Below are positions 1-44,600 of a stretch of DNA of 64,000 nt, in pieces. Origin of the DNA: Caprimulgus europaeus (lineage: Eukaryota > Chordata > Aves > Caprimulgiformes > Caprimulgidae). The stretch spans positions 68,409,723 through 68,473,722 of the forward strand of contig OU015526.1 in NCBI GenBank assembly GCA_907165065.1. Direction: 5' to 3'. How positions within the stretch are numbered: the first letter of the stretch is position 1; every line of letters starts with the position of its first letter. The translations under genes were made by a program, and so were the position numbers. The notes under the pieces were generated by a model. That model saw only the letters and a list, made by a program, of their open reading frames with translations, did no database searches and was not told where the DNA came from.

Positions 1-257
1 TCAGGGGTTCCCTATATTACTCACAGTCTTAAAAAGACGTACTAATACTTGTAGGAATAACTACTAAATCCAGCTGCAGTCATAATAAACATAATTCTAG
101 CATGAATCAGTTGTTTAAGAAGCTTTCTATAATGTGTATTAAATATTTTGAATTAATTGTGCTAACAGTCTATAAATTAAAAAAATCAATGTCTGCACGC
201 AGTGTAGGCATCATCTGGAATCATGTACAGATGAAGTCATATCAAACAGATACCCAC
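1..257 (-). other. NAA15: start of NAA15 intron 17
   Basis: AT-rich intron below the exon 17 donor. I found no match on either strand to the next expected NAA15 coding segment, so that exon must lie outside the window. Confidence 0.8.
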
Positions 258-35364
<35,107 letters not shown>

Positions 35365-35501
35365 TCTCCCGGCCACTCCCGCTCCCGCCGCTGGCTCCGG
35401 CGCCGCCGAAGGGCTCCGGGGGAGGGGGTGGGCGGGCGAGCTGCGTCCCGTCCCCGCTGCTCGGTCGCCGCTGCCGGGAACCTCCCCGCCAGAGCCCGGC
35501 T

Positions 35502-35553
35502 CCTGCTGCTGCTGCTGCTGCCGCCGCCGCTGCCGCCTCCTCCTCCTCCTCCC
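35502..35553. repeat. triplet repeat tract (CTG)6 / CCG / CCT upstream of NAA15 ATG
   Basis: On the plus strand there is CTG x6, then CCG/CTG units, then CCT repeats. On the NAA15 strand this is GGA, GGC and CAG repeats, 140-190 bases upstream of the start codon, so it is in the 5'UTR or core promoter. Confidence 0.85.
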
Positions 35554-35694
35554 CACCCACCCCCTCTCCTTCCTTCACAGCGCCGCGGGCCCGGCCCCTC
35601 CCGGCCGCCGTCTGCGCGCCGGGCTGCCCCGCGCCGCGCCGAGCCCCGGGCGGCGGCTCACGTGGTAACTGAGCAGGCCGGAGAGAGGCGCCGC

Positions 35695-35703
35695 CAAAAT
35701 GGC
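35695..35703 (+). promoter_or_regulatory. YY1-type motif CAAAATGGC
   Basis: Matches the YY1 consensus (CAARATGGC), followed by CACC. It is 330 bases upstream of the NAA15 ATG, a plausible position near the NAA15 transcription start. Confidence 0.55.
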
Positions 35704-35742
35704 CACCGCCGAGGCTTCCCCAGCCGGGTCACGGCGGGCCGC

Positions 35743-35752
35743 GCGCATGCGC
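35743..35752. promoter_or_regulatory. NRF-1-type site, palindromic GCGCATGCGC
   Basis: A perfect palindrome equal to the NRF-1 core. NRF-1 is an established activator of nuclear genes for respiratory-chain subunits. It lies between NAA15 and NDUFC1, so it could act on either. The motif is seen; binding is inferred. Confidence 0.7.
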
Positions 35753-36300
35753 CGCGACCCTGCGCCGGCCCCGCCCCCACCGGGCGAGGAGGGCCGGGGA
35801 ACGAGCGGGAGGGGAGGGGCACGGCGGCCCGGCCCGCCCGCTGCGTCAGGACCCGGCCCCGGGGCGGGCGGCGCTCCCCACTGAGGAGGCCCTACGTGCC
35901 CCTGCCCACAGCCGGGTGCTTGTACTCCAGCGTGCGGTCACTGCTTTAGCCCCGAAGAGCGCAGCGCCTCCTTCGCCCGCGTGGGCTTAAGGGAGAGGGG
36001 CAGGCGGCGGGCGCAGCCCTGCCCACGCCCGCAGCGCCAGCCCGGCCTCGCACAGCCAGTTCGTGCGCGGAGAGGACGGGCAGCCCCCCACCCCTTCCTC
36101 GCTCTCTCCCGGTGTGAGATGGCGCAGTAGGTGCCCGGCCCGCCACGCCTCGTGCAGCGTAGCGCGTCCGCCGGCGGTGCCCGGGGCACCGGCGGGGCGG
36201 GGCGGGACGAGGTACCCCGCACAGGCGGGTACCGGGGAGAGACGGGCGGGGCGGGGTGCGGAGCGGCCCCTCCCCGTGGGCGGAGCCGGGCCGGGCTGAC

Positions 36301-36311
36301 AAGATGGCGGC
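36301..36311 (+). promoter_or_regulatory. NDUFC1: YY1-type motif AAGATGGCGGC overlapping NDUFC1 start codon
   Basis: Exact AAGATGGCGGC with the NDUFC1 ATG inside it. This arrangement is common in short-5'UTR housekeeping and respiratory genes, where YY1 sits just downstream of the transcription start. Confidence 0.6.
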
Positions 36312-36364
36312 GGCGCTCGGGGTCGTGAGGCGCTGGCGGCTGCTGGCGGGAGCGCCGAGCCTCG
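36304..36364 (+). CDS. NDUFC1: NDUFC1 exon 1 (coding part)
   Basis: Encodes MAAALGVVRRWRLLAGAPSL plus one base. The start is the ATG in AAGATGGCGG. The donor is GTGAGCGG, phase 1. The N-terminus is typical of a mitochondrial presequence. Confidence 0.9.
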
Positions 36365-38153
36365 GTGAGCGGGGGCGGGTGGGCAGGGTGCGGCCTGGCT
36401 CGTCGTGGCTCGGGGTGGCGGGAGCCCGCTTTGGATTAGGCGAGCGGGGATCTGTCGTCCTCTGCCCGCGCCCCGAGGGCGTTGTGTGTCGGTGGGCTAA
36501 GGGCCTGTCCGCCGCCCTGAGCGCCGACGCCGTCCCCGTTAGCTGGAGCGCTCCTCGCTTCACGGCTGCAGTTGAAGCGAGCTGCGGAGGCCATTTTCCT
36601 CCATTATTTTTTAACTCAAACTAATTAGTCACATATTATTATTATATTTTTTTGGTGCTGCTCCCAGGCCGGGGATAGGGCCCGCCGTTCCTCCCCCTCC
36701 TCGGGGTGCCAGGCTGCCCTCGGTGGGGCGGGCTGTGGGGGAGGCCCGGGGGTGGGAGCTTTCTGCGGGGGACGGCGAGAGGTGGCACAAGCGAAAGGTG
36801 CGATGAGGTTGGGGTTTTATGGCCAGAGGAATGGGAGAAGGCACTGCTGTGAACATCTGGCAGCACCCCGCGCCCTCTTCCCTTTCCCCCCGGGCACCCT
36901 CTTTCCTTTCCTTCGGATGGGGGAGTGCATGCTGCGGTGTATCTACAGATTGGTGAGCCCTAACGGTGTTATGGGGTCTGCTTACACATGATAATTTGAT
37001 TTATTTGGGTTTTTTATTGATGTGGCTTGTTTGAGATTTTTTTCCCCTGATCGTATGAGTGTTAATAATCACCTTGGTTTTCTAAACCTGAGAAACATTA
37101 ATATGTTTGTAACCTTCTGCCTTTTTAGCTTTTACTCGTTCTGCATTTGTTGCAAAAAGACCTGATTACAGCCAACCAAACTGGCTTGGAGTTGGCTTGG
37201 CTTTCGGCACCAGTGCTGCCTTGTGGGGTTTTGTAAGTGTTTTCATTTATTTTTGTTGAATTTAACTATTCCCAAACCATAGTGATCTGAAGGCAATGAC
37301 TACCGCCTACTTGGTTGATTGTGGTGATGGATGGTCATAGCAGGTGTCAAGATTGAAACATGATATGTTGACTAGTTATCTATGTTATGCTTTTCTTTAA
37401 AAAAATGAACAACTTATTAAGCTTTTCTTTATGCAAACTTAAAACAGCCCCAACAAAAGAGTTAATTCTTCAAGCTTGTTGGTTTAAGGCTTTAACTTTA
37501 TTTGCCCCAATGGATCTTGAAGAAAACAAACAAGCAAGAAACTTAGGGATGTGCCTAAATAGTGTTGTGTTTATTAGACTACTAATGCATTCTCTTCTAA
37601 TTTTTCAGCTGTAGTCAATTGATTAAGACCCCCTTTTCCTAAGCAAAATGCAGATGTAAGATCTTCCCTGTTTCAGAGAACTCACAGGCTTGATGTTGAT
37701 ACAGCAGGCAGGGTGTAGTAGCTCTCACAAAGAAGCGTGCAGGATAGGCAGCATTCCCACGGTGACAACACTTTTCAGGGTGGAGTGGATTCTCTTTGGG
37801 GATTTCACCATTTTTGGGGTGGTGATGGATTGATTGACAGTAGGAACCTCCTCCCTTCAGTTGTCCAGCAGAAAACCTTTGAGAAAGGTGTGGGGAAAAA
37901 TGCCTCACAGGACAATTGATAACTTACAGATAATTTAGTCTGTACTGTCCCAAGTTACATATTGGTTTGCATTCCAATAACAGGAATTTTATATTCTGTA
38001 GAAATGTTGTTGTTCTCTGGGTCCAGCTGTGCATTGTACAGCCATTTGTCATATGCTGCTGTTTTACAGCTTTTCAAACAGCATAATGAAGATGTAATGG
38101 AATATGAAAGAAGAAAAGCAGAGAAACAACATAAGTGTACAGGATGTTCATAA
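36304..38153 (+). CDS. NDUFC1: NDUFC1, complex I accessory subunit (KFYI), 3 coding exons
   Basis: An 82-residue product from exons 36304-36364, 37129-37232 and 38070-38153. NDUFC1 is a supernumerary inner-membrane subunit of NADH:ubiquinone oxidoreductase (complex I) and takes part in membrane-arm assembly rather than catalysis. Residues 1-30 are Arg/Ala-rich and lack acidic residues until Asp33, as in a mitochondrial targeting sequence. Residues 39-57 (WLGVGLAFGTSAALWGFLF) are one membrane helix. KQHNEDVMEYERR matches the conserved family C-terminus. The bird product ends in a Lys-rich, two-Cys tail (...HKCTGCS) where mammals end with a few different residues; human NDUFC1 has 76. The divergent NAA15 and downstream MGARP are its mammalian neighbours too. 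Confidence 0.93.
36365..37128 (+). other. NDUFC1: NDUFC1 intron 1
   Basis: Starts in the CpG island and becomes AT-rich. GC-rich reading frames on the minus strand near 36629-36866 have no family signature. Nothing else seen. Confidence 0.7.
37129..37232 (+). CDS. NDUFC1: NDUFC1 exon 2
   Basis: Encodes residues 21-55, including RPDYSQPNWLGVGLAFGTSA and the first part of the membrane helix. The acceptor is CTTTTTAG and the donor GTAAGTGT, phase 0. Confidence 0.93.
37655..37909 (-). mobile_element. LTR-like block (possible solo LTR) in NDUFC1 intron 2
   Basis: 255 bases bounded by TGTAAG and CTCACA, that is TGTGAG...CTTACA on the minus strand, the TG...CA ends of a retroviral LTR with short inverted ends. 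Its base composition differs from the surrounding intron. The flanking five bases (GCAGA, GGACA) do not form a clean target duplication, and no clear TATA or AATAAA is visible. The call is tentative. Confidence 0.35.
38070..38153 (+). CDS. NDUFC1: NDUFC1 exon 3 (last coding)
   Basis: Encodes LFKQHNEDVMEYERRKAEKQ and HKCTGCS, then TAA followed directly by TAG. A donor GTATGT starts at 38157, three bases after the stop, so the transcript probably continues into a 3'UTR exon. Confidence 0.92.
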   Translation, partial: LFKQHNEDVMEYERRKAEKQHKCTGCS

Positions 38154-38898
38154 TAGGTATGTAAATACAGATGCTTTTGACTCAGCTGAACACAAATTCT
38201 GCAGATCTTTGACTTCTGTTACCAGTCAAGATACTGGACTGACTTATCTTCTTCCCTTATTATTTTCCTTAATACTTTGTCTTGGCTTTTGCTGTTCTTC
38301 TAACTCATTCCCAGTTTTAAAGTGATAAGGTGACTGATTTATATTTTCATATGTTCATTTGTGTGCATATTCACTGCCAGCTTTCTGTCACAGACATGCA
38401 AACTTTCAGAAAATAACACATCTCTTGTAGTGTCTGTAATAAATTTAGATGGCAAAGAGAATGCCTTACAAGTGCCTTAGTGGCACGGAGATCAAGGTCA
38501 CTAAAAATATCTTTGCCTCTTTTTTATTTTAACAGGGCTACACTGGGTAACATTTTTCTCAGTTTCACTTGTATATTACACAAAATAATAACAGAAAGTC
38601 AGTGCCTCTAGACTTTCATTATAGTGCAAATCATATGTGGTTGTTGTCTGTTGCAGTGTGAATAACACTGTGTTTCTGGCAGCTGAAAAGTCTGTTGGGG
38701 ATTATGGCCTCGGGGCAATTAATGTGCCACATGAAAAAATTGCTTGTACTAACTATAGGAAAACTTATAGTGCTGTGGTTATTTTCCCCATAAATATTCC
38801 TCTCTAGCTAAAAATACAGTATGTTGTGAGATGTTTTCTAACCATGTTCATTGTATCTATTTGTCTTGTTGCTGAGATTTTTTTTTCTTCTTTTTTAG

Positions 38899-39330
38899 GT
38901 TAACGGTAAGCTCAGTGAGGAGTAACACAATCACCAATTGCCCTACAGATAAATGAGCACTGCAGAAGTGCAAAGTATCTGAATACTGAGATGTTCATAC
39001 GTTTCATGTGCGGAATTATGAAATAAATTATAAAGTATGGAAGAAACTTATGAAGACTTTTCTTGATGCTTATATTTCATTCTGCTGGTATTTAAATTGT
39101 TTTCTGTGGTCTTTATATTTCATAGTTCATCAATGTTATTTTAAAAACTCTTGGCTATTATGGAATGTATATTACAAAAATAGCTATCAGGTCAGAGGAA
39201 GTTCTGCAGATATTCCAGAAGTGAAGTCTACTCTCACTCTGCCATCATTTTCATTGCTAAACTTGCAAAAGAAGTGATAAGCAAATACAAGAATGAGATT
39301 TGTGGGAAATTTAATAAACTTAATCTGTAC
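38899..39330 (+). other. NDUFC1: probable NDUFC1 3'UTR exon
   Basis: A long pyrimidine tract and AG (38897-38898) follow a donor at 38157. Two AATAAA signals lie downstream (39022-39027 and 39313-39318). The stop codon is 3 bases before the junction, so nonsense-mediated decay would not be expected. The exact end is not determinable. Confidence 0.6.
39022..39027 (+). terminator. NDUFC1: poly(A) signal AATAAA, NDUFC1
   Basis: First AATAAA in the putative 3'UTR exon of NDUFC1. A second lies at 39313-39318. Confidence 0.55.
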
Positions 39331-40640
39331 AAAGGCAGAAATGTACATTTGCTACTGCACACATCAAAGCAGCAGCTTTCAACTCGGTCTTGATGAGGTA
39401 GAATTTCAAAGCTTGACCTAGTGACTTAGAGATGCTGCAATTAAAGTTTCACATCTGTTTTCAAGCTTGATCTAGTTCCTTGAGCGCTGTTGTTCTTCAG
39501 TCCATTGTGGTCTGGATTGATTTTGTTTGTTTGCTTGATGTTTTTTCACCCCCTAGAGCAGAACTGAAGCTTTGTCAGAGATGTTAAAAATCAGAAGTGG
39601 CTGACCTTTAAATTCTGTGTAGGTCTTTATTATTTTTCCTTGCCAGAAAGTTTGCTTTACTTTTGCTCCTGCATGCAAAGTTGAAATGCATTCTGTATTT
39701 TCAGAAAGGGCAGATGAAAGTTCAGTCTTAAGTCTTGGAGACTCTAACTGACCTGTTGCTCATTAGTCTGACCCTTCCTCAATGGCTATTACGTAGGTTC
39801 TACCAGGCACAACTTTTCTGCCTTAGAGCTCTCCGAGGCTGGTCGTAGATGGAGCTGTACCCTGCCATTCCCCAGGGATCTGCTCCTTGGAAGCACGGCA
39901 GTTGGCAGCTGGGGGTGTAATGCCAGTTCTGTGTTGTGTGTTCAGGGCAGCTGAGGGGGAGGGTGTGCAGTGCCCTACCCAGGGCTCATGCATGTGTCAT
40001 GGGGAGGGGCTGGCCTTGCCTATCTGCATTTTTGGGATTGCTCACTGTCTGAAGGGTGCCCACAGCCTCAGCGGTGAGACTGCACAGCTGATGTCAGTCT
40101 CTAAGGTGAGCGCTGCCTTCTGAATGCTTGTGTCATCACTGTCAATTTGTGCATCAAGGTCAGTCAAGGACAAAGGACAGAAGAATGGGATAATGACAAT
40201 CAGCAGAGTATATGTGGTGTTAAATAATCATTGAGGGAACATCAAAGCTGTATGTAGAGAAGGGACAAGTAACGGAGAACCCGTCTAACGATGTGGGGAG
40301 GAGAAGGACAGCTGTGTGACTCTGACCCTGAGGTGCCCGTGACGTTAACAGCTGATGTGATCTGTGGTGCCGCTCTTCCTCATGCGTGTTGTTACAACGC
40401 TGAACTCCTTTGTCCTTGTGTTTAACCCGAGTGCCCTTTGCTGCACCTTTAGCTGATTTCTCCAGCTCTTTCCAGGAATTGTTGGCAAAGGAACACAGAG
40501 AACCTGCAGTTTCAGTGACACAGCGCTCTGTTCCCCGCCAGCTTTCTTCCCCCCCCTCCTCGGTGAATGCGGTCTTTCCCTCTGTTCTGGGCCTTTCGCT
40601 GCCCGGTAGTTCCTGCTGTCGCAGTCACTCAGTACTGAGC
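39331..40640. other. NDUFC1-MGARP intergenic region
   Basis: No gene is recognised. GC content rises towards the CpG island at 40.64 kb. Confidence 0.6.
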
Positions 40641-41660
40641 GCCAAGGGCTGGAGCTAATTTCGCGGCGAACGTTCCAGCGGCGGTACCCGGTATGGCCGC
40701 CTTCAGTGACCGCTGCGCTGCGGGAAGGTCCTCCCGGTCTTTGCTCTGCCCCTGCACACAGCCCCGCCGCTCCCGGGCCGCCCTCAGCCCCTGCCGGGGA
40801 CGGGGCCCAGGTGCACCCAGGGGCGGGGCCTTCGCCAGCCCCGCCCTCCCCTCGGTGGCCCCGCCCCCCTGTGAGGAGAGGGCGGGATCGGTGCCGTCTG
40901 CCGCGGCCGCAGCCTCACGCTGTCAGGCAGCCCGCCGTGCCGTGTCCAGCCGTGCCGTGCCCGCTCCGCTCCCCGGCTCCCGCCGCCATGTATCTGTGCC
41001 GGGCCGCCTCGCAGGCGCTGGCCTCTCGCCTGACCAGGGCTCCCTCTGCGGCGAGCCGCCTCAAGCAGCGCGGTACGCGGGGGCCGCCTCGGAGCTCGAC
41101 CCTGGGCTGGGTAGAGGTCAAGGGGACAGCGGCGGGGAGGACGCGCGGGGCGGGATGGGCCGGGCCGGGCCGGGTGACGCGCCGCCGCTGTCCGATGCGG
41201 GGGGACGCGTGAAGGTCGCGGCCCGGGGGCTGCGGCGGGTCGGGGGGCAGGTGCAGCGTGCGTGCGGCGCGGTCCGTGACAGCGGTGTGAGGGGACGGGC
41301 GGGAGCCGGCAACGGTTGCTCGGTCATCGCCGGCAACCGGCTCCCTGGAAACCTCCGCCGCGTTCCGGCGGGAGCCCCGGCCTCCGCGGAGCGGGATCGC
41401 GCTGCGCTGGGCGCATCGCCCTAGGGAGAAGCGGCGGCGGTGAGGCCGTGCCCCCCCTCCCCATGGAAGCAGGCTCGGCGGCGGGCAGGGGTGACCGCCC
41501 TCCCGGGGCGAGGGTGGCGACGTTGTCTTCACTTCCACCCCGCCACTCAAAAATAGGGCAGGACCCCTCCTGGGGGTGCGGGTGGTCCCGAGTGGTCTGT
41601 CAGCGCCGGGGGGGAGCGGGAATCAGCCGGCGCGGTGCGGCCATGGCTCCTGGCGCATCA
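40640..41660. promoter_or_regulatory. MGARP: CpG island, MGARP promoter
   Basis: A GC- and CpG-rich block around MGARP exon 1 with GC boxes (40819-40829, 40857-40867). GCGTG-type hypoxia-element cores occur, for example on the minus strand at 40915-40919. Mammalian MGARP/HUMMR is HIF-1-induced, but such short cores are expected by chance here. Long ORFs on both strands are composition artefacts. Confidence 0.85.
40988..41072 (+). CDS. MGARP: MGARP exon 1 (coding part)
   Basis: Encodes MYLCRAASQALASRLTRAPS and AASRLKQR plus one base. Human MGARP also starts MYLRRA. The donor is GTACGCGG, phase 1. Confidence 0.9.
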
Positions 41661-44600
41661 GCGGTTGTGTAACCGGCAGCAGCAAATCTCCTGTCCCCGT
41701 GGAACGATCGCGGGCTCCCGGGGCACCCTCCTGCCCACAGCGCCCGGGAGAGGAAGGCACTGGGGGGAAACCTCCACAGAACATAGCAGTCAGAAGGTCC
41801 ATTGCCATGCCTGGCGATGGAAGGAAGGAGTGTGAGAAGCGTGTCATGAGACAGACGATGCTAAACATAATCTGGCACACGGTGGCAATATTTTGAGATT
41901 GAGACTATTTTTGCGGCTATGGATTGCAATGCTCAGAGCCATTTTATGTTTAGTGAGCACCCTCTCAATGAGGCGCTTCTCATCTGTGCTGCTCCTCTGG
42001 GATAGACTTCAGCTGAAAGCTTTGTTGACAAGCAGAATGATGTGTGGTTTTCATGGGTCTCTTTTTGAGATGTACAGAAGAATTCAAGGCTATAGCAAGC
42101 ATCAAAACTACAGGAGCAGTGAACAAAAATAAATGGCTTAACACTGCCATTACAGTGAATATGTACTCGATCAGGGATAAAATTGCATAATCCTGCCTGT
42201 CTGCCCTGTTGGCCAATACTTGAGGTTATGGATTATGGGCGTATAGCTAAATGTCAGCAGTCTATTTCAGAATGAAAGAATGGGAATTCAAAGGAAAAGG
42301 CTTTTTCTTAAAGCGCTCTCTTATTTAACTGAAGAGGATTTGTTACCTCTGCTGATTGTGACTGCAGCAAGACTAAATAAGGACAGATTAATTCTTTTAC
42401 ATACCTTAGGCAGAGATTTTTTTGCAGTCCTTTTTTTTCTTTTACATTCCTTAGTCTGCATAGACTGCATCCAGCACTGGGAAGCTGATAGGCAGGCAGC
42501 GTGGTTCACAGAAAATCTTGCACTCTCAGGAAGCACTCAGCCATATACCTTGTTCAGTTAGGCACCACGCCCTGTATTACTCAGTTGTACTGAACATCTC
42601 TAGGTTGTACCTCTCTGTTATATCTTTTTAAATCATCCTTTCCCATCAAAGTTCAGATTCTGTCATTCTATCTTGTGATCATATTTTTAGCAGCACTTTA
42701 CATCACTTTCAATAATGGTTTTTGTAGCACCTCTGCGCCAGATGTCATCTGGGAGTGTTCCTGGCTCTTCTGGAGAGAACATGATTTACTATCTCCTCGC
42801 TGGTGTTGCTGCTTTTGGTGGTTTGTTTTATGTAAGTGTTTGGGAATGCAGCTGTTTGTGCTTTCTGAGTTGGCATGGTATAAGGTGTGTTCTGGGTTCA
42901 AGAATATAGTCAAGATGCAAACCGTCAATAGGATGTGGATGTCGTAGCATATAATTAAATGCAGTCTAACTTAAAAATCAGTTCAAGAGAACTAGTGAAA
43001 CTGAATGCCTACTGCTTGCCTTGCTTGTTGACCTTGATATCTAATGCTGTTGTCATTCTTAGTGGATAACATACTTAAAACTAGGTGAAATGCATGTGTC
43101 CAAAGGCGCCTGCCTCTGACCCCTTGCCTCTTCTTGTCAACCACAAACATTAAAAATATATCAAAGTGGGCAAGTCAGATGTGAAGTAAGTTGTCTGAAG
43201 CCACAGGGGGAAGACTATGAACCTCATTAATTGGGGCACAAAGAAAGATGGGAATATTTATTACTTAGAAAAAGCATGTTAAAGTTTTGTAAGCATCTAC
43301 TTTTGTCAAGTTTTTCAGTAATCATTCTCTTCCCTGCATCTAAATATATCAGACTCTATGCTTCACATCCCTAAAGCTTCCATTTCATGGCTTCCTTCCA
43401 CCCCCCCCTCCCCAAGATTTGAGATAGTGACTAATGGTACACATTTCCCTCTCCCACAAAATAATCCTCTTGAACAGTAAGTAGCTTCTATTTATTCAAA
43501 ATATCTAATTTGTATGATTGCATATCTGAAGGAATAAAAAATTCTCTTGCTGTTACTTTCTTACCACAGGTTTTTTTTTTTAAATCTGACTGTAATTGTC
43601 TTTTAAAATACTGTGTTCCATTCCTGAAATGAAACAGCGCTTTGAAAGCTGCATGGTATATTGTATTTGCTTTTTAATAGTGGAGAAATATAAAACATAT
43701 AAATATTTTAGTATAGCAAAATAGATTTTTTTTTTTTTGTCTTGCTTAGCATAATTTGATATGCCTTTTAAGATGAGCAGTAGCACTTGCTTAAAACCCT
43801 TCTGTCCCTCTCCCCTGTTTTTCTCTGGTAACTTTGTAGGGACATAGCAATAAGTTTAGGTATAATTTCCTTTCAGGCCTACAGAGTAGTCAGTTCATCC
43901 CGCAGCAACTATATTGAACATGTGAATATTCTTCACGAGAGAGCTGCGGGGCGGAGAAGCACAAGCAAGGGTGAGTTGAGCTCTCTTGTTACCCGGGTAC
44001 ATGAGGATCTGGAACAGATTTCTAGATTGTTTAATCAGGCCTTAGCCCTGTCCCAGTCCTTGTCTGAGCTCTGTGAGGGAGGGTAAAGACAAAGGTGGTT
44101 GTGCAGTGTTCTGTTACAAAACTACTTCTGCACAAGTTTGGGGAATGGACATCATGTTGAGGCAGGGAATCTGGCCCGTGATCAGCCTGCAGGCAGCGAG
44201 TCTGACCTGTGACCAACCTGCAGGAGTCTCTTTGGATGGACAGAGATGATGTGTGAACCATTAATTGTGTATTGGATATTGGCATTTGATTTACTGGAAG
44301 CTTAATGAAACTTGACTAAATGCATAACGCTGTCAAAATCAGTTTTGTTCTTTTGTTTGTTGGGGGGGAAGGAGATAACATCTTTTTCTCAGCCAACAGT
44401 TTGGCTGCAGGCCACATGCCATCAGGGAACACAGTTCAATAGGAAAAAACCTACACTTTAAAAAAACCCCTGTAAATTAGTATTTTCTTGTCCCACAACT
44501 TTAATTTCATTAAAAAAAAAATAGTTTAGGATTAAATGCAAAGCAGACACCACCTAAATGTCTGGCAAATCCTTACTTAGCTCTTCATGCTTAAATAATT

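Noticed and set aside
35365-35578. N-terminal extension of NAA15 (Arg-rich and Gln-rich) in frame upstream of its ATG
   Set aside because: The codons at 35556 and 35578 that would start it are GTG, not ATG, and the 35364 ATG matches the known vertebrate N-terminus.
40706-40987. Upstream in-frame extension of MGARP
   Set aside because: The codon at 40706 is GTG. The 40988 ATG has a GCCGCC context and gives the family N-terminus MYL.
40693-41424. 243-codon ORF from ATG at 40693 in the MGARP CpG island
   Set aside because: It is in a different frame from MGARP, of GC-artefact composition and without recognisable motifs. At most it is an upstream ORF of the transcript.
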